In this document: positions 45,430 through 54,096 of the stretch, piece by piece
Layout: each line of letters starts with the position of its first letter
How positions within the stretch are numbered: position 1 is the stretch's first letter
DNA from: Komagataeibacter xylinus
GTDB taxonomy: Bacteria > Pseudomonadota > Alphaproteobacteria > Acetobacterales > Acetobacteraceae
Assembly: GCF_031081985.1 (NCBI RefSeq)
Contig: NZ_JARWSK010000001.1
Location: forward strand, 372,001 to 436,000
Reading direction: 5' to 3'
DNA: 64,000 bases
Translations under genes and position numbers: made by a program
The notes under the pieces: generated by a model
Told to the model about the DNA's origin: nothing
The model's input: the letters and a program-made list of their open reading frames with translations, nothing else
The model's database searches: none

Positions 45430-46044
45430 TCAGTCCTGTTTTTCAAATGCGCCAGCGATGGACAGCGTGACCTCGTCGCCCACCATGGGAAGGTAGGTAT
45501 TCATGCCGAACGCGCTGCGCTGGATGGTGGCTGTAGCCTGGAAGCCGACCGTATAGGCCTTGTCGAGCGGGTTGATGCCCGCACCCACATACTGCACCTG
45601 CAATACCACGGGGTGGGTGACGCCATGCAGCGTCAGGTCGCCGGTAACGCTGGCATGGTCGGCGCCGACCGGCACCACGCGGCTCGAAACAAAGGTGGCG
45701 GTGGGGTAGCGGGCGGTATCGAACCAGTCCTGCCCCTTGAGTTCGGTGGTCAGCACGGGGCTAGTGGTGATGATGCTGTCTATCGGGACGGTTACGTTCA
45801 GGCGTGAGGCGGCGGGCAGGGCGGGGTCAAGCCGCAATGTGCCCGATGCCCCCGCAAGCAGGCCCGCATACGGCGTAAAGCCCATATGCAGCAGCGAGAA
45901 AGCAATCTGCGTGTGGTCTGGCTCGACGCGGTACTGGCCGGGGCGCACATCGGCCGCAGGGGTTGCGGCGGCAAGCGGGGCAGAGGGCAGGGCAATGGCC
46001 AGCGCCGTGAGCAGGCAGAGGGGGAATTTCAGGCTCATGGGCAT
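45430..46044 (-). CDS. YceI family periplasmic lipid-binding protein
   Basis: With the ATG at 46044 (AAGGACAGG upstream; 46038 is an alternative) it has about 204 residues and a signal peptide ending PLAAATPA. The YceI domain is clear: YRVEPDHTQIAFSLLHMGFT, then TELKGQDWFDTARYPTATFV, GDLTLHGVTHPVVLQVQYVG and FQATATIQRSAFGMNTYLPM. The family forms a lipocalin-like barrel that binds isoprenoids such as ubiquinone or long-chain fatty acids. Encoded 31 bases after the dioxygenase gene, so probably one operon. Stop to stop with TetR, zero-base gap. Confidence 0.9.
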   Translation of the reverse strand: MPMSLKFPLCLLTALAIALPSAPLAAATPAADVRPGQYRVEPDHTQIAFSLLHMGFTPYAGLLAGASGTLRLDPALPAASRLNVTVPIDSIITTSPVLTTELKGQDWFDTARYPTATFVSSRVVPVGADHASVTGDLTLHGVTHPVVLQVQYVGAGINPLDKAYTVGFQATATIQRSAFGMNTYLPMVGDEVTLSIAGAFEKQD

Positions 46045-46075
46045 CCTGTCCTTACAGGCGAAGGGGAAGCACGCC

Positions 46076-46882
46076 TTAGCCAAAGCGGAAGCCGGACAGT
46101 GCCTTGCCCATGATCGTATCACTGTAGTCACGCCTGCCAAGGTCATTTCCTGCCGCCCCGGCGGCGAAGACCAGCGGCAGAAGGTGCTCTGGCGTGGGGT
46201 GGCAGATACGCGCGCCCGGTGCCTGCGCCCAGTGGGTCAGGGCCTCGGCGCGGATGGGGGGCGGGGATTCCACCGCCCGCGCAAGCCATGTGTCGAACGC
46301 GCGCGAAGGGGCATCGGATTGCGGGTCGCGCCCCATCAGGTGGCGCACGTTGTGGTAGCTCATGCCGGTGCCCACGATCAGGATATTGCGCGCCCGCAGT
46401 GGCTGCACGGCGGCCCCCATGTGCAGGGTATGGGCCGCGCTGCATTCACGCGGGAGCGAGAGTTCCACCACGGGAATATCCGCCTGCGCGAAGGCCAGCA
46501 TGAAGGGAATGAACACCCCATGGTCAAACCCGCGCCCGGCATCGGCCTCACCGGGCATGCCCGCGCGGGCCAGCAGGTCAAGCACCTCGGCAGCGAGCGC
46601 GGGTGCGCCGGGGGCGGGGTATTGCAGGTGGTAGGTGTGGGGTGGAAAGCCGTCATAATCATAGATCAGCGGCGGGTGCGCGGCTGAAGTCACCGTTGGC
46701 ACCCCCGTCTGCCAGTGGCCGGACATGACCACGATGCCATCGGGCCGGGCAGGCAGGGTGGCGGCAATGCCGCGCAGATGGGCGGCCATGTGGTCCCACG
46801 TATCGGGCCAGTCCATGAAAAAGCACGGTCCACCGCCATGCGGCACGAACAGCACCGGCTGGCGGGGTGGGGATGGTTCCAT
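46076..46882 (-). CDS. LigB/DODA-type extradiol ring-cleavage dioxygenase family
   Basis: A 268-residue cytoplasmic protein; GGGAG nine bases upstream favours the ATG at 46882. The family layout is present: VLFVPHGGGPCFFMDWPDTW with the metal His near the start, IVVMSGHWQTGVPTVTSA, PGEADAGRGFDHGVFIPFML with another His, and VGTGMSYHNVRHL. Relatives (YgiD) are zinc/iron enzymes acting on DOPA or other catechols; a true substrate is not evident. It precedes YceI on the same strand. The region just upstream carries fragments of the intergenic repeat (around 46936-46988). Confidence 0.85.
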   Translation of the reverse strand: MEPSPPRQPVLFVPHGGGPCFFMDWPDTWDHMAAHLRGIAATLPARPDGIVVMSGHWQTGVPTVTSAAHPPLIYDYDGFPPHTYHLQYPAPGAPALAAEVLDLLARAGMPGEADAGRGFDHGVFIPFMLAFAQADIPVVELSLPRECSAAHTLHMGAAVQPLRARNILIVGTGMSYHNVRHLMGRDPQSDAPSRAFDTWLARAVESPPPIRAEALTHWAQAPGARICHPTPEHLLPLVFAAGAAGNDLGRRDYSDTIMGKALSGFRFG

Positions 46883-47037
46883 GAGGGCGTTCTCCCGCTG
46901 TCGGGTCATGACAGGATGCTGTTTGAAAATAACCTGTTTCGGAAAAAAGTCTCAGGTGGCGCGTCTGTTCACCAGAAACGTTTTTGACACCATGCAGGTT
47001 CTCTCAACGGCAGGCCATGCGGAGCGCACTCATGGCA

Positions 47038-47069
47038 GACAGGGCCGGATAAGCAATACCGGCCCTGTC
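47038..47069 (-). terminator. strong hairpin after the 47078 gene
   Basis: Arms GACAGGGCCGG (47038-47048) and CCGGCCCTGTC (47059-47069) form an 11-bp perfect stem with a 10-base loop, eight bases after the minus-strand stop. No T tract follows, so termination efficiency is uncertain. Confidence 0.6.
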
Positions 47070-47077
47070 ACGGGATT

Positions 47078-47335
47078 TTACTTGCCGCAGCTTTTTTCGA
47101 ACTCGTTATGCACGTCCTGCTCGTTGATTTTTATTTCTCCGCGATAGACCGACTGGGGCTTGAGGTCCACGCGCGCGCCGCCAACCGTGACGGTGGTGTC
47201 GGAATTGATTTTCCACTCTCCCGAAGGCTCCTTGGACACGGACTTGCAGTAATCGGGGTGGCCCTGTGCGAAGGCCGGGGTGGCCAGCGCGATGGCTGCT
47301 ACGGTGGCGAGAATGGAAGCAGAGCGGATCATCAT
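47078..47335 (-). CDS. small secreted protein, unknown
   Basis: An 85-residue protein with a signal peptide (residues 1-23, ending AFAQ). The mature 62 residues carry two Cys (DYCKSVSK and FEKSCGK) that could form a disulfide in the periplasm, plus a beta-rich middle (INSDTTVTVGGARVDLKPQ). No family recognised. A strong hairpin follows. The frame, signal peptide and codon use make it a credible gene. Confidence 0.65.
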   Translation of the reverse strand: MMIRSASILATVAAIALATPAFAQGHPDYCKSVSKEPSGEWKINSDTTVTVGGARVDLKPQSVYRGEIKINEQDVHNEFEKSCGK

Positions 47336-47470
47336 GGTCAGTCTTCCTCATTTATTTGCTGGTTATTGTCGATTCATCGACCTGATGAGTGTGCATGGGT
47401 AAATGTGGCGAGTGTTTGGCAACAAAAAGTTACAAACCTCATATTCAGGATAGGGCCGTCCCGCTACCGC

Positions 47471-48691
47471 TCAGAATTTGATCTGGAAAAGCGACATGAC
47501 GGCATGAAAATGCTCAGGCGCCCTGCCGCCGTTTTCCTGCCCGTATTCATACTGCACGGTGGTGCGGATGATGGCGGTGGGCCACCAGTTCAGGGCGAGC
47601 GAGCCAGTCTGCTGGCTGCCGCCATGCACGGTGGCTGAATCCAGATTGACCTCGGAATAGCGGGCCGCGACTTCCAACACGCCATAGCCGTTGCACAATA
47701 CATCCTGCCCCCGCGCGCATGTGGGGGAGGAAAAGGCGGCGCTACGCCCTTTCCACTGGCGCGGCGCGCCATTGATCGTATAGGCCAGCATGCCATACCA
47801 GCCATGAAAATTCAGGTTCTGGCTGCCAGCAGCAGGGCTGGTGTCGAGCATGATGTCATAACCCTCGCCCTGAAACAGCAGCCGCTTCCACGCCACGGCG
47901 ACCTCCGCGCCAAAGGCCCCGGCGGATGTGGCGGCAAGGCGGCCGGTATTGAGGTATTTCGAGACCGTGCCGGTATTGAGTTCAGGGTTGTCAGATAAGG
48001 CAATGGCCGGGGGGCTATGCGTCATGGAAGCCGGGCGGAACACCCATTCCCCCGAAATGCCGGCATGCACCACCACGTCATGGCTGCGCACCGGCAGCCC
48101 CACAAGGCGGAAGGCCATGGCGCGCTGGTTGCCATCCTCGCCCGGGCCTGCGGTGCCAGCCGTGGCGGAAAGGGCAAAATGGTAGCGCCTGCCATAGGCC
48201 TCCGCCTGCACGGCCTGGCGTTCGATACCGGTGGCGAGGTTGCGGGTAATGGTGGAAATGCTGGAGCGCTCGACAAAAACCGTATCGCCCTGCGCCTGCA
48301 TGGATTCAAGGCCAAAGCTGGGTTTGAAGATACCGGCGGTAAAGACGAAATGCCTCAGCCCCGTATAGGAGACCTGCCCCTCGAACAGCCGCATGGGGCC
48401 ATTGGGGGCTGGCCCGAAATCCCATATCGCGCCAATTTCCACCTGGTCATGGATATTGACGCGCACGCCGTTGCGCAGCCGCGCCCCGCGCGCGCCGGTG
48501 CCGGGGTGGGCGGGGCCAGCCGAGACAAAGCCCCCCGTATCAAGCTGGTCGGTGGCATAGGGCCGGATTGTCACGCCATGCAGCCTGACCACGGGCACGC
48601 TCTGGGCATGCGGGGCCGCCACCGGCACACAAGCTGCCGCCATTGCCACCGAGAGGGATGCCAAGCATCCGGTTTGCAGCCGACATGCCAA
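47471..48691 (-). CDS. OprP/OprO-type porin
   Basis: A 406-residue outer membrane protein with a signal peptide ending PHAQ and a terminal Phe (SLFQIKF), the usual beta-barrel ending. The pattern RLRNGVRVNIHDQVEIGAIW, FVFTAGIFKPSFGLESMQAQ and FVERSSISTITRNLATGIER matches phosphate-selective porin (PF07396) relatives, with alternating strands to the end. Specificity unknown. The start is a TTG at 48691 in the longest frame; an internal GTG/ATG near residues 16-17 would shorten the signal peptide, so the exact start is unsure. Confidence 0.8.
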   Translation of the reverse strand: MACRLQTGCLASLSVAMAAACVPVAAPHAQSVPVVRLHGVTIRPYATDQLDTGGFVSAGPAHPGTGARGARLRNGVRVNIHDQVEIGAIWDFGPAPNGPMRLFEGQVSYTGLRHFVFTAGIFKPSFGLESMQAQGDTVFVERSSISTITRNLATGIERQAVQAEAYGRRYHFALSATAGTAGPGEDGNQRAMAFRLVGLPVRSHDVVVHAGISGEWVFRPASMTHSPPAIALSDNPELNTGTVSKYLNTGRLAATSAGAFGAEVAVAWKRLLFQGEGYDIMLDTSPAAGSQNLNFHGWYGMLAYTINGAPRQWKGRSAAFSSPTCARGQDVLCNGYGVLEVAARYSEVNLDSATVHGGSQQTGSLALNWWPTAIIRTTVQYEYGQENGGRAPEHFHAVMSLFQIKF

Positions 48692-48795
48692 GGTGCGTGC
48701 TTTCTCCAGCCATGACCGATGGGGCGGGATAGCATGACAGGCAGGGCAGGGTATCTATCAAAAAATTGCGTGGACGGCCCGCGCGTGGGTGAAGG

Positions 48796-50730
48796 TTACG
48801 TGATGACCGGCCTGTCATTGACCACGCGCCCGTCCACCGCGCAGGCCTGCTGATGCTCGAGCGGGTGGTCACTGGCGCGCAGCACCCTGCCGTGGCGTGT
48901 CGTGCCAAAACCGGGCTCATAACGGCCTTCGGTCCACACGGGCTGGCCCGCAATCATGACGTGGCGCACCACGCCTGTGGGGCGGTTGATGACCTGTCGG
49001 CAGCCAAATTCGGAGCGGTGCACGAATTCATAGGTTTCCTCCGGGTTCCATCGCCGCAGGGCCTCGGGGTCGATCACGCACAGATCGGCCTGCGCGCCCA
49101 CCCGCAACCTGCCTGCGTTGAGGTTGAAAAAGTCAGCCGGCAGGCCGGTCAGGCGGTGGATGGCAAGCGCCACCTTTTCGGGCCCGTCAGGCTCGGCGAT
49201 CTTGAGGAAGCGCAGGTTACCATCATAAAACGCGATATTGGCCAGATGCGCCCCGCTATCGTTGAATCCGGGCAGGGTCTGCGGGTTGAACAGCAGCTTT
49301 TTCAGTTGCGCGGGATTGCGGTTGGCGAAAGTGGTTTCCCACCGCAGGTCCGTATCCCACTGCCGCAGCAGGTGCAGGAGGAAGGTGGCATCATCGCGCA
49401 CGGGGTCGGGGAAGGTGGCGAAGAATGCAGCCTCCGCCGTATTGGCGGCACCCTGGCGGCCCTTGGTGTGCTGCCAGCGCACAAGGCGCTCATAGGGGGC
49501 AAGCAGCGTCTCGCCCTGCCAGTTGGCAAGCGGGCATTCGGCCACTTTCATGTCGGCCAGGCTGCGGGTCAGCACGGTTTCTTCCTGGCGCATCAGGCGG
49601 CGCAGGCGGTCGAATGTCCAGCCAGACTTGCCCTTGAGCCACATCTCGCGAAAGCCCGCGATCCATTCCGGGTCGTTGAGAATGCGCGCCCGCCCCGCGC
49701 GGTCATCAAGTTCGAGTTCATTCAGGGCGCGCAGTTGCGGTATTTCATCGGCAATGGGGTTGATCGCCCCGTCACTCCAGATGCGGAACGAGGCGGCCAG
49801 CACCTGAAAGCGGAACATGCCGCCGAGCAGCCTTGAATTGAGTATGGCCGAGAGCATGAGACACATCGAGACGGCAGCGCGGTTGGTCTGCAGGTCGATC
49901 GCGGCGAGCACCGTGGTCTTGAGCGGGCGGCCAAACAGCCTGCCGCTGGTGAGCAGGAAGCTGCGCACGGCATCGACAATATCATCCTTGGGCGGTGTGG
50001 CCTGCCACACGCGCCCGTAGCGGCGCACGACCCCGGTCAACTGCTTCAGTTCGCGGAAGCTGGCATATTGCGTGGGAATCTTGCGTTTCTTGTGCGGGTC
50101 GTTCGCCAGGAAATGAAAGGGCAGGGCATCGGTTGAAAAACCGGCATAACCCTGCGCCATGCCCGCATCGACCAGCCGCTCCATGCGCGCGCGCTCGCGC
50201 CGTGTCGGGCGGCGCGAGATGGAATCGCGCAGGCCCATCACTTCGATGCGCAGCATGGAATGCGGAATGAGCGGTACCACGTTGGGGCCAAGCTTCAGGC
50301 CCGAAAGATGATCGAGATAGCTTTGTGAATCCGACCAGTCACATGCATCGGCCACCTTGGCCAGCACGCTCTTGGGCATGTTCTCCACGCGGGCAAAGCA
50401 GTCCACGATCGGGTCTTCACCCTCGCGGCGCTGGTTGCCATAGGTCACGCCAATGGAGCAGTTGCCGATCACGACCGTGGTGGTGCCGTGGCGCACGACT
50501 TCGGGCAGGGCGGGGTCGAGTTCAAGCTCGAGGTCGAGATGGGTGTGAATGTCGAGCAGGCCGGGCATGAGCCACAGGCCGTCGCAGTCGATCTCGGTCG
50601 TGTGGCTGTCGGCAACCAGCATATGGCCTATGGCGGAGATCCTGCCCGCTGATACGGCGATGTCGGTTCGGGTGGGGCTTGCGCCCGTGCCATCGAAAAA
50701 CAGCGCATTGCGGTAGATGGTATCGGGCAC
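48796..50730 (-). CDS. N-acyl-D-amino-acid deacylase-like amidohydrolase
   Basis: A 644-residue member of the amidohydrolase/D-aminoacylase family. The GTG at 50730 is taken as start because GGAG lies six bases before it. Landmarks: the N-terminal beta domain and metal motif LMPGLLDIHTHLDLELELDP, then RHGTTTVVIGNCSIG, PLIPHSMLRIEVMGLRDS, the late FNDSGAHLANIAFYD and a final WTEGRYEPGFGTTRHGRVLR. The family removes acyl groups from N-acyl-D-amino acids or opens cyclic amides. It is longer than classic D-aminoacylase (about 480-490), with inserts. Divergent from a BASS transporter gene. Confidence 0.8.
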   Translation of the reverse strand: MPDTIYRNALFFDGTGASPTRTDIAVSAGRISAIGHMLVADSHTTEIDCDGLWLMPGLLDIHTHLDLELELDPALPEVVRHGTTTVVIGNCSIGVTYGNQRREGEDPIVDCFARVENMPKSVLAKVADACDWSDSQSYLDHLSGLKLGPNVVPLIPHSMLRIEVMGLRDSISRRPTRRERARMERLVDAGMAQGYAGFSTDALPFHFLANDPHKKRKIPTQYASFRELKQLTGVVRRYGRVWQATPPKDDIVDAVRSFLLTSGRLFGRPLKTTVLAAIDLQTNRAAVSMCLMLSAILNSRLLGGMFRFQVLAASFRIWSDGAINPIADEIPQLRALNELELDDRAGRARILNDPEWIAGFREMWLKGKSGWTFDRLRRLMRQEETVLTRSLADMKVAECPLANWQGETLLAPYERLVRWQHTKGRQGAANTAEAAFFATFPDPVRDDATFLLHLLRQWDTDLRWETTFANRNPAQLKKLLFNPQTLPGFNDSGAHLANIAFYDGNLRFLKIAEPDGPEKVALAIHRLTGLPADFFNLNAGRLRVGAQADLCVIDPEALRRWNPEETYEFVHRSEFGCRQVINRPTGVVRHVMIAGQPVWTEGRYEPGFGTTRHGRVLRASDHPLEHQQACAVDGRVVNDRPVIT

Positions 50731-51008
50731 GCAGGTCTCCAGGGGGATAAAAGGCAGATAACATGACGGGACAGTATTGCGGCGTATTGATGGCATTGCC
50801 CCGGCTCATACCCCTGTTTCAACCGCCAGCGGGGCGCAGGGTTGCACGCCGGGGTGCTTGCGTAAACCACCGTAACGTCAGGATCGGCGCAATACAGGCT
50901 GTTCACGCGCAGGGCGGGCCGCTATGCACACCCCCTTGGTCGATGGGCGTGGGGCAGGACAATGATGGCGATGGATGTCGGGACAGGGCGAACGTACGGG
51001 GTAGGCGC

Positions 51009-51920
51009 ATGCTGACGCGGCTTTTTCCCGTCTGGGCGGTGCTGGTTTCGCTCGCGGCCGTTCTGGTGCCCGGCCCCTTTTTGCGCGTAACGCCCGCCAT
51101 TACCCCGTTGCTGGCCTTCATCATGTTCACCATGGGGGTCACCCTCACGCCTGCTGATTTCGCACGCATCGCGCGCAGGCCCGCGCCGGTGCTGGCGGGG
51201 GTGGGGCTGCATTACCTTGTCATGCCACTTGCGGCATGGGGTATTGCGCACATGCTGCGCATGCCGCCCATGATTGCCACGGGCATGGTGCTGGTGGGCT
51301 GTGTCTCGAGCGGCACGGCATCGAATGTCATGATCTATCTTTCACGCGGCGATGTGGCGCTTTCGGTCAGTATCAGCACGCTGTCCACGCTGGTGGGCAT
51401 CATCGCAACCCCGCTTCTGACCCGGCTTTATGTTTCGGCGGGCGTGAGCGTGGATAGCTGGGGCCTGTTTCGTAGCATCATGGAGATGGTGGCCCTGCCG
51501 GTGTGCGGCGGTGTTGCGGTCAATACGCTGTGCCCGCGCTTCATCCGCCGCATCTCGCCCGCGTTGCCGCTGGTGGCCATGGTGTCGATCATGATCATCA
51601 TTGGCAGCATCGTGGCTGGCGTGCGGCCCGCCCTGGCCAGTGTCGGCCCCATCGTGCTGCTGGGCGTGATACTGCATAACGCCATCGGGCTTGCGGGCGG
51701 TTACTGGGGGGGCAGGCTGCTGGGCTTTGATGAAAGCGTATGCCGCACGCTGGCGCTGGAAGTGGGCATGCAGAACTCGGGCCTGGCCGCGACACTGGGG
51801 CGGGTCTATTTCTCGCCGCTGGCAGCGTTGCCCGGCGCGGTCTTTTCGGTCTGGCACAACATATCCGGCTCGGCGCTGGCGGCTTTGTGGGCCGGGCGGC
51901 CGCCCCGCAAGTCGGAATAA
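51009..51920 (+). CDS. bile acid:sodium symporter (BASS) family transporter
   Basis: A 303-residue protein with about ten membrane helices. The signature is clear: [60 protein letters not shown] and [20 protein letters not shown]. Relatives move small organic acids with sodium (e.g. pantoate carriers). The ATG at 51009 is preceded by GGGGTAGG and removes an 82-residue unlikely extension. Divergent from the deacylase gene, so it may import or export its substrate or product; this is inference. Confidence 0.88.
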   Translation: MLTRLFPVWAVLVSLAAVLVPGPFLRVTPAITPLLAFIMFTMGVTLTPADFARIARRPAPVLAGVGLHYLVMPLAAWGIAHMLRMPPMIATGMVLVGCVSSGTASNVMIYLSRGDVALSVSISTLSTLVGIIATPLLTRLYVSAGVSVDSWGLFRSIMEMVALPVCGGVAVNTLCPRFIRRISPALPLVAMVSIMIIIGSIVAGVRPALASVGPIVLLGVILHNAIGLAGGYWGGRLLGFDESVCRTLALEVGMQNSGLAATLGRVYFSPLAALPGAVFSVWHNISGSALAALWAGRPPRKSE

Positions 51921-51986
51921 CCTTCCGGGTGCAGGCCGCGACAGGGCGGAGCATGCCGCAACACATGCCCCGCCCGTATGGGATGG

Positions 51987-52175
51987 TCAGGGCATGGGTG
52001 TTGTGTTCGGCGTGTGGAACAGCAGGAACAGTGCTACGATCAGGATGATGATGGGCAACAGCCCCAGCCCGTTGAACCCCGTACTTCGGGGGCCGCCGTA
52101 CCAGCCGGAGCGATAGCCATACCCACCCCCGCCAATGGCGAAGATGATGAGTGCGATGATAAGAAGAGTCAGCAT
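51987..52175 (-). CDS. DUF3309-like small membrane protein
   Basis: A 62-residue protein from the ATG at 52175 (GCGGAG upstream) with two hydrophobic segments (MLTLLIIALIIFAI and LLPIIILIVALFLLF) linked by a Gly/Tyr/Arg loop (GGGGYGYRSGWYGG). This is the pattern of small DUF3309-like proteins of alphaproteobacteria; function unknown. Confidence 0.6.
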   Translation of the reverse strand: MLTLLIIALIIFAIGGGGYGYRSGWYGGPRSTGFNGLGLLPIIILIVALFLLFHTPNTTPMP

Positions 52176-52298
52176 GGGATGTACTCCGCAAAATGCCTGC
52201 TGACCCAACGTGGTCCCATATGGATGGTTCCGCCAAGCTGCCGGTGGCACAGGGGCGTTTTCCGTTTTTCAGTACTGCATGCCTGTTGGGCAACCGGC

Positions 52299-53228
52299 TC
52301 AGACAACAGGGGTAGGCAGGGGTTTGCCAGTAAAGTGGGCGGCAAGGTTGGCTACCACCAGTTGCCCCATGGCCAGCCGGGTTTCGACCGTGGCGCTGGC
52401 GCGGTGGGGTTGCAGCACGGTGCGCGGTGATGCGCGCAGGGCCTCGGGCACGTCGGGTTCATGCGCAAAGACATCCAGCCCCGCGCCGCCCAGCGTGCCT
52501 GCCGCCAACGCGGCCACCAGTGCTGCTTCATCCACGATCGACCCGCGCGCGATATTGATCAGCACGCCATCCGGCCCAAGGGCCGCGAGCACGGGCGCAT
52601 TGACCAGATTGCGCGATCCTGCGCCCCCTGATGCCGCCACAACCAGCGTATCCACGCCCTGTGCAAGCGTGAGCAGGTCCGGCACGAACACGCAGCCCGG
52701 CAGGTGCATGTCATGGCGGTCGGTATAGGCAATGGCCATGTTGAATGCCCGTGCCCGCGCGGCTATGGCCTGGCCCACATGCCCCATGCCAAAAATGCCC
52801 ATGCGGCGGCCCGATACCCTGTGGCCCAGCGGCGGGGCCGGGTCGTGGCCCCATGCGCCCGCGCGCACGTAGCGATCCGATTCAGGCAGGCCGCGCAGCA
52901 GCGACAGCAGCAGCCCCATGGCCATGTCCGCCACGTCATCGGTCAGCACGCCCGGCGTGGTGGTGACCCGGATGCCCCGCCTGCGGGCTTCAACCAGATC
53001 GACCGCATCGGTGCCAATGCCGTTGATGGCGATGATTTCAAGCCCCGGCAGGCTGTCCATCACCGCACGGGGCACGCCCGTGCCGCCCCCGGTGGCAATG
53101 CCGCGTATGCGCCCGGCCACATCCGCCGCCACCCCGGCAGGCCCAGGCCGGTACACGACATAAGCGGCCTCAAGCTGTTTCTCGATGGCGTCCATCATGG
53201 GTTCAAGCAGCAGGATTTCGGGCTTCAT
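52299..53228 (-). CDS. D-isomer 2-hydroxyacid dehydrogenase
   Basis: A 310-residue NAD(P)-dependent reductase of 2-keto acids such as glyoxylate or hydroxypyruvate. The ATG at 53228 has GGAAG eight bases upstream. The Rossmann part is MGIFGMGHVGQAIAARARAF; catalytic residues are Arg in NIARGSIVDEAALVAAL, a Glu in DVFAHEPDVPEALRA and a His in TVLQPHRASATVETRLAMGQ. It closely matches the GhrB/GRHPR-like branch. Encoded 19 bases after the FAH-family gene, so the two share a transcript and perhaps a pathway. Confidence 0.9.
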   Translation of the reverse strand: MKPEILLLEPMMDAIEKQLEAAYVVYRPGPAGVAADVAGRIRGIATGGGTGVPRAVMDSLPGLEIIAINGIGTDAVDLVEARRRGIRVTTTPGVLTDDVADMAMGLLLSLLRGLPESDRYVRAGAWGHDPAPPLGHRVSGRRMGIFGMGHVGQAIAARARAFNMAIAYTDRHDMHLPGCVFVPDLLTLAQGVDTLVVAASGGAGSRNLVNAPVLAALGPDGVLINIARGSIVDEAALVAALAAGTLGGAGLDVFAHEPDVPEALRASPRTVLQPHRASATVETRLAMGQLVVANLAAHFTGKPLPTPVV

Positions 53229-53247
53229 GGCCATGTCTTCCGCAGGG

Positions 53248-54009
53248 TCAGGCAAGGTGGGCATGCACCGTGCCAATGGAGGGAAAGCTTGCGCGCACAT
53301 CGGTGTCATGCACCACGAACATCGTGCCGGTTGTCGAGCCGGTCGTGACCAGGCACCCCGCCTCGATGCCCGGCCCACGCCGCGCGGCATGATTGGCCAG
53401 CCACACCAGCAGGCGCAGCGGGTCACCCGCACTGTTGCCGCCCACATGCTCGACCACCGTGCGCCCGTTTATGGTCAGGCTGACGGGCTCGCCGGTGGGG
53501 TTGACGCCGCGCCAGTCCGCAAGGCCGGGGCCTGCGATCAGCGCGCCATGGCTTTGGTGGTCGGCGGTGTGGAGCAATTTGTGCTGCGAGCCGGGTTTTT
53601 CAAACCGCGTATCTACAATCTCGATCATGGGGTGGATCGAGCCGATGGCCGCCATGACCTCATCCGCCGTCCATTCCGCCGCGCGTGGGGGGAGGGCCTT
53701 GGCAAAGCGGTAACCGATTTCGGCTTCCACGCCCAGGTGGCGGCAGACATAGGCGGGCACGGTATCGCCATCTTCAAAGATCGTGGCGGCATGGATGGGG
53801 GCTGCGAACGGCTCGGACTGCGGGGTTTCGGCGCCCACCTTCCACCCCCGTATTGGCCCGAGATGCAGCCCCACCGCATCCTGCACCGCATAGGCATCGG
53901 CCAGGGTGCGCGGGGTCAGCGCTTCATGCACGCTGGCGAGAGGATCGGTTTTGCGCTGCCTGACCGCAAGAAACAGGTCGGCCAGACTGGTCGGGGCAGA
54001 AGGGGGCAT
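53248..54009 (-). CDS. 2-keto-4-pentenoate hydratase / FAH family protein
   Basis: A 254-residue protein; GGAAAAGAG before the ATG at 54009 sets the start. It shows the hydratase pattern: DAYAVQDAVGLHLGPIRGWK, HLGVEAEIGYRFAKALPP (acidic metal ligands), IEIVDTRFEKPGSQHKLL and a final TGTMFVVHDTDVRASFPSIG. Relatives hydrate 2-hydroxypenta-2,4-dienoate in catechol meta-cleavage, or decarboxylate related acids. First gene of a two-gene unit with the 2-hydroxyacid dehydrogenase. A LigB-type dioxygenase lies 7 kb away, but a shared pathway is not shown. Confidence 0.82.
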   Translation of the reverse strand: MPPSAPTSLADLFLAVRQRKTDPLASVHEALTPRTLADAYAVQDAVGLHLGPIRGWKVGAETPQSEPFAAPIHAATIFEDGDTVPAYVCRHLGVEAEIGYRFAKALPPRAAEWTADEVMAAIGSIHPMIEIVDTRFEKPGSQHKLLHTADHQSHGALIAGPGLADWRGVNPTGEPVSLTINGRTVVEHVGGNSAGDPLRLLVWLANHAARRGPGIEAGCLVTTGSTTGTMFVVHDTDVRASFPSIGTVHAHLA

Positions 54010-54096
54010 GGGGTCTCTTTTCCGGGTCGCCGTTATGTTTGTGACCGGCATGGTGGCATATCGCCCCGCGCAAGACCATACATCCCCCCCGTCCGT

